Assembly: GCA_963813525.1 (NCBI GenBank)
Contig: CAWEZI010000005.1
Location: 186,001-250,000 of the forward strand
Reading direction: 5' to 3'
Origin: Bog-756 sp963813525
Lineage (GTDB): Bacteria; Actinomycetota; Acidimicrobiia; Acidimicrobiales; RAAP-2
Length of the DNA: 64,000 nucleotides
The notes below the pieces were generated by a model. It searched no databases. It was not told the origin of the DNA and saw only the letters and a program-made list of their open reading frames with translations. A program made the translations under genes and the position numbers. The first letter of the stretch is position 1, and each line of letters opens with the position of its first letter. This document shows, piece by piece, positions 60,669 through 64,000 of this stretch.

Positions 60669-63600
60669 ATGCTGTCGATAGGCAAGCTCGGTGCTTCCGG
60701 CGGGGCCGAGTACTACCTCGACAAGGTGGCCAATAGCGTCGACGACTACTATCTCGGCCGGGGCGAGGCGCCAGGCCATTGGGTCGGCGCGACGTCCGAG
60801 CAGCTCGGTCTGGTCGGCCTGGTCAATGCCGAGGCGCTTTCAAACCTATTGGCGGGGAGGTCAGCCCCGGGGGAAGTCCTCGGAGCCCGATTGTCCCCGG
60901 AGCGGCGTCCCGGTTACGACCTGACCTTCTCCGCGCCCAAGGGTGTCTCCCTGCTCTGGGCCTTCGGATCAACCCATAACCAGGCCAGCATCTCCGACGC
61001 TCACGATCGGGCGGTCTCCGCCGTTCTCGATCAGCTCTCCACTGAGGCGTGCTTTGTCCGGAGAGGCTCCGGGGGACACCAATTGATGGAAGCCAATGGG
61101 TTTATCGGTGCGGCCTTCCGTCATCGCACCAGCCGGGCTGGCGATCCCCAGCTCCATACCCATGTCGTTGTCCCCAATGTTGTCCAGGGCGCAGACGGCC
61201 GGTGGTCAGCACCTGATGGCCGCCACCTCTATGCCTGGAAGAAGACCGCCGGCACCCTCTACCAGTCGGCGCTCCGGGCCGAGCTGGCGCCTCTCGGTCT
61301 TCGCTGGCAGGTGGGACGCAACGGGCTAGGGGAGGTCTCCGACATCCCGAAGGCCGTTCTGCGGTTCTTCTCCAAGCGCAGGGTGGATATCGAGTCGGCC
61401 ATGGAACAGCGGGGCTTGACCTCGTCCAAATCGGCAGAGGGCGCAGCCCTTGCCACCCGAAAGCGCAGAACCCGGACTGAGGGCCTCACCGACGTTCTGC
61501 GGGAAGGGTGGGCCGAGCAGTTGACTACCATTGAACTCCCTGACGGGGAGAGTGGACTCCGAACAGCCTCGACTGACGATGTGACTGCGGCTCTGGATGC
61601 AGAAACACCGCTCAGCCAACCGGGGGCAGAGGCGACCGCGGCCGCCCTGGGGATCCTCGCCGGGGAGAACGGTGTCAGCCTCGACGACTGGGAGATCGAC
61701 GACGCCGACTTGCCGGCGGCCGCGACAGGACCCGGCTCCCGGGCTATGCCTGTCACCCTGCTCGGCTCTACGTTCACCCATCGAGAGGCCCTCATGGCCG
61801 TGGCCAGGGCGTTCGACATCACCCCGGATCGGGCATCGGCACTGACCAAGGCGTTTCTCGAACGGGACGACGTAGTCCGGGTCCTGGCCGATCCCGAAGC
61901 TTCAGGCGAGCACATCCGGACCAAGAGCGGGCAGGTCATCCCCCTCACCAATGGCGACCGGCGCTACACGACCACAGAACTGCTGGCCGCCGAGCAGAGG
62001 ATCATCGGTTCGGTGCGGGAACGGATCGGGGAACGGGCGGCAGAAGTGGCCCCAGCCCTGGTCGAGCAGGTCCTACAACGTCACCCTCACCTGGACGGAG
62101 AACAGGCGGCCGGGCTGTACAAATTGCTCACCTCGGGCAACGGCTACGACCTGGTGGTCGGTCAAGCTGGTACGGGCAAGTCCACACTGCTCGCGACCGC
62201 CCGCATCGGTTGGGAACAGGCCGGCTACCGGGTCATCGGCACAGCTGTGGCCGCCCGAACGGCCGCCGACCTCGAAACCGGTACCGGCATCCCGAGTTCG
62301 TCACTCACTCACCTGTTGGCCGACCTGAGGGAGGCGGGCGGGCTCACCAGCCGGCACGTGATCGTGGTCGACGAGGCATCCATGGTCGGGAGCCGCACAC
62401 TGGACCAGCTCTGTCGTCATGCCGATGCGTCCGGCGCCAAGGTGGTCCTGGTAGGGGACAACCGCCAACTGTCGTCCATCGATGCCGGGGGAGCGCTTCG
62501 GACGATGTCCCAAGAGCTGGGTACTGACGTGATCACCTTGACTACCAACCGCCGTCAGGCCGGCGCTGACCAGGACTGGGAACGGGAGGCGCTTGCGTCG
62601 CTCAGGAGCGGAGATGTGGTCCCCGCCGTCCATGCCTACGTCGACCACGGCCGGGTGACCATCACCGGCTCGATCGACGAGGCACGCCACCGCCTGGTCG
62701 AGGACTGGTGGACCGTCCACAGCGAGCACACCACCGCCATTCTGGCGGTGCGGAGAGTTGACGTCCGGGCGCTGAACGAGATGGTCCGGGATCACCGGAA
62801 GGCGAGTGGTGAGCTGGGTGAGGACATCAGGATCGGTGACAAGACCTTCAGCGTGGGTGACCGGGTCATCTTCGAGCAGAACCAGCGAGTGAGGGAGCCA
62901 GGATCAGAGGCCGGAGCGGCAACCGTCAGAATCCGCAACGGCACCTTTGCCAGCGTGGTCGGCGCCACCGATCCGTCACACCCCGGTGAACAGAGCGCTG
63001 TGACCAGGGAGGGTGACGTTCCTCGAGTGGAGGGTGACGATGTCACGGCCGGCCCGAAGGAGTCACCGACCGGCCTGGAAACCGGCTCGAGGACAGAGCT
63101 CGTGGTTGAGCTCGATGACGGGCGCCGGGCCCTCCTTCCCCAGGCCTACGTCGAGAGCTCAACCAGCCTCGGCTATGCCCTTACCGTCTTCCGCTCCCAG
63201 GGAATCACCGTGGACCACACCTTCGGCCTCGGTGGCGACACCCTCTTCCAGGAGGCCGGTTACACCCAGCTCTCCAGGGGACGCCTGTCGAACAACCTGT
63301 ACGTCACCGCACCGGAGAACCCACGTTGGGAGGTCGGACACCACGGTGATGGCACCGACCGTCGGGATGCGGTTGACTCGCTCGTCGACGCACTGGCTCG
63401 GAGTCGCGAGCAGACCATGGCCGTCGACCGATTGCCGGAGACGACGGTTCTCGCTCCTGACGACCTGGCCACCACCTATCACGAGCACGCCGCGCTCGGA
63501 GCCTGGTTGAACGATCACGCGCCAGCCGATGTCACCGATGAGTTGGCCGCAGCCCTTGATCGGGACCAGCGGGCCCGGGCCACCGGACGAAACCAAGCGG

Positions 63601-64000
63601 GAGCCGCACAGGACTTGGCGAGCCTGGCTGCAGCCCAGCGTGTCCGCAACCAATGGGTCGACCGTCACCAGGGGGAGATCAACCGTTGGTCCGGGATGGA
63701 GGGTGTCCTGCGACGGTATGAGTACCGGCTGGGCCGGGCAGCCACCTACACGTCGCCCGGGCACCTCACCGATCTACTCGGTTCGCTCCCCGACCGCCTG
63801 GCTGCCACCGAACGCTGGCAGACAGCCGCCGGTGCCATCGAGGCCTACCGATCCCGTTGGAATGTCACGGATACGGCAACGATGGGCCCCGAGCCGGCTG
63901 ATCCCGAGCAGCGCGACCATTGGCGCACGACCGTGGTCACCGTGGGAGCGGCAGGATTTCTCAGCGATCAAGGATCTCCCGGGTTTGAGTCGGAACGGGG
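60669..64000 (+). CDS. MobF/TrwC relaxase-helicase (3' end outside window)
   Basis: A frame open for 1110 codons from ATG 60669 to the window edge. The N-terminal TrwC relaxase domain starts LSIGKLGASGGAEYYLDKVA (catalytic Tyr pair in EYYL, residues about 15 and 16) and has the metal-binding three-His site in GDPQLHTHVVV (about 158-168). A UvrD/RecD-like helicase follows with Walker A VVGQAGTGKSTLLA (about 495-508) and VIVVDEASMVG (about 563-573). It nicks oriT, stays bound to the 5' end and unwinds the strand for transfer. The matching coupling protein may be beyond the right edge or be the one at 10.7-12.3 kb. Confidence 0.93.
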   Translation, partial: MLSIGKLGASGGAEYYLDKVANSVDDYYLGRGEAPGHWVGATSEQLGLVGLVNAEALSNLLAGRSAPGEVLGARLSPERRPGYDLTFSAPKGVSLLWAFGSTHNQASISDAHDRAVSAVLDQLSTEACFVRRGSGGHQLMEANGFIGAAFRHRTSRAGDPQLHTHVVVPNVVQGADGRWSAPDGRHLYAWKKTAGTLYQSALRAELAPLGLRWQVGRNGLGEVSDIPKAVLRFFSKRRVDIESAMEQRGLTSSKSAEGAALATRKRRTRTEGLTDVLREGWAEQLTTIELPDGESGLRTASTDDVTAALDAETPLSQPGAEATAAALGILAGENGVSLDDWEIDDADLPAAATGPGSRAMPVTLLGSTFTHREALMAVARAFDITPDRASALTKAFLERDDVVRVLADPEASGEHIRTKSGQVIPLTNGDRRYTTTELLAAEQRIIGSVRERIGERAAEVAPALVEQVLQRHPHLDGEQAAGLYKLLTSGNGYDLVVGQAGTGKSTLLATARIGWEQAGYRVIGTAVAARTAADLETGTGIPSSSLTHLLADLREAGGLTSRHVIVVDEASMVGSRTLDQLCRHADASGAKVVLVGDNRQLSSIDAGGALRTMSQELGTDVITLTTNRRQAGADQDWEREALASLRSGDVVPAVHAYVDHGRVTITGSIDEARHRLVEDWWTVHSEHTTAILAVRRVDVRALNEMVRDHRKASGELGEDIRIGDKTFSVGDRVIFEQNQRVREPGSEAGAATVRIRNGTFASVVGATDPSHPGEQSAVTREGDVPRVEGDDVTAGPKESPTGLETGSRTELVVELDDGRRALLPQAYVESSTSLGYALTVFRSQGITVDHTFGLGGDTLFQEAGYTQLSRGRLSNNLYVTAPENPRWEVGHHGDGTDRRDAVDSLVDALARSREQTMAVDRLPETTVLAPDDLATTYHEHAALGAWLNDHAPADVTDELAAALDRDQRARATGRNQAGAAQDLASLAAAQRVRNQWVDRHQGEINRWSGMEGVLRRYEYRLGRAATYTSPGHLTDLLGSLPDRLAATERWQTAAGAIEAYRSRWNVTDTATMGPEPADPEQRDHWRTTVVTVGAAGFLSDQGSPGFESER
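63012..63041 (+). promoter_or_regulatory. GGTGACG box pair, 21-bp spacing, inside relaxase gene
   Basis: GGTGACGTT at 63012 and GGTGACGAT at 63033, exactly 21 bp apart, within the relaxase coding region (between helicase motifs). Confidence 0.5.

Noticed and set aside
60000..64000. Second attachment site or element end
   Set aside because: No copy of the tRNA-Arg 3' end is seen, and the relaxase gene continues beyond the edge.

Overview
The window is high-GC DNA (third codon positions mostly G or C) with many GTG starts and ATGA/GTGA stop-start overlaps. It carries actinobacterial families: a DUF222/HNH protein, an F420-type LLM oxidoreductase, a PpgK-like ROK kinase, a class III CoA-transferase and an SCO6880-family conjugation protein. 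I infer an actinomycete (Actinomycetota), possibly Acidimicrobiia or a mycolic-acid relative. The genus cannot be fixed from what I see.

Layout. (1) 1-6.4 kb is accessory DNA: small phage-type genes at the left edge (one apparently frameshifted), then a minus-strand type II restriction-modification cassette (C5 methyltransferase, PD-(D/E)XK-like nuclease, a 105-aa protein, Vsr repair nuclease), then small genes and a ribbon-helix-helix regulator. (2) 6.4-12.3 kb is a conjugation module: a 5'-truncated TrbL/VirB6-like membrane protein, an SCO6880-like protein, a VirB4-like ATPase and a VirD4-like coupling protein, all stop-start coupled. (3) 12.3-24.8 kb looks like ordinary chromosome: HNH protein, cytochrome P450, LLM oxidoreductase, amidase, ROK kinase, CHAD protein, quinone oxidoreductase, a thiolase with its Zn-ribbon/OB partner, and a CoA-transferase. 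(4) At 24.94 kb a tRNA-Arg(ACG) is followed 100 bp later by a tyrosine integrase. I read this as the left end of an integrative conjugative element (ICE) that runs past the right edge.

Inside the ICE: integrase and a minus-strand excisionase-like gene; a regulatory zone with three 14-bp-spaced iterons and pairs of a GGTGACGTT box; a complete Tad/Flp-type pilus cluster (28.4-36.5 kb) ending in a membrane LysM-BTAD protein; a defence island (39.5-55.5 kb); and a leading-region block (56.1-64 kb) with an ArdC-like antirestriction protein, SSB, a ParB-like protein and a MobF/TrwC relaxase cut by the window end.

The defence island has an XRE-ImmA/IrrE regulator pair; a core of SNF2 helicase-DUF3883, DUF1156 methyltransferase and DUF499 ATPase with no PglZ phosphatase in view; a sigma-like/HTH/ImmA-zinc-ribbon trio; and a compact CBASS (CD-NTase, stand-alone E2-like protein, one-helix membrane effector).

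Most promising for something new: the helicase/methylase/ATPase core with its protease-linked regulatory trio; a roughly 280-bp leader repeated before ardC and the 53-aa gene, with a shorter third copy upstream of ssb; and the GGTGACGTT box pairs spaced exactly 12 or 21 bp that recur only inside the ICE, possibly operators of a KorB/ParB-like element-wide regulator.
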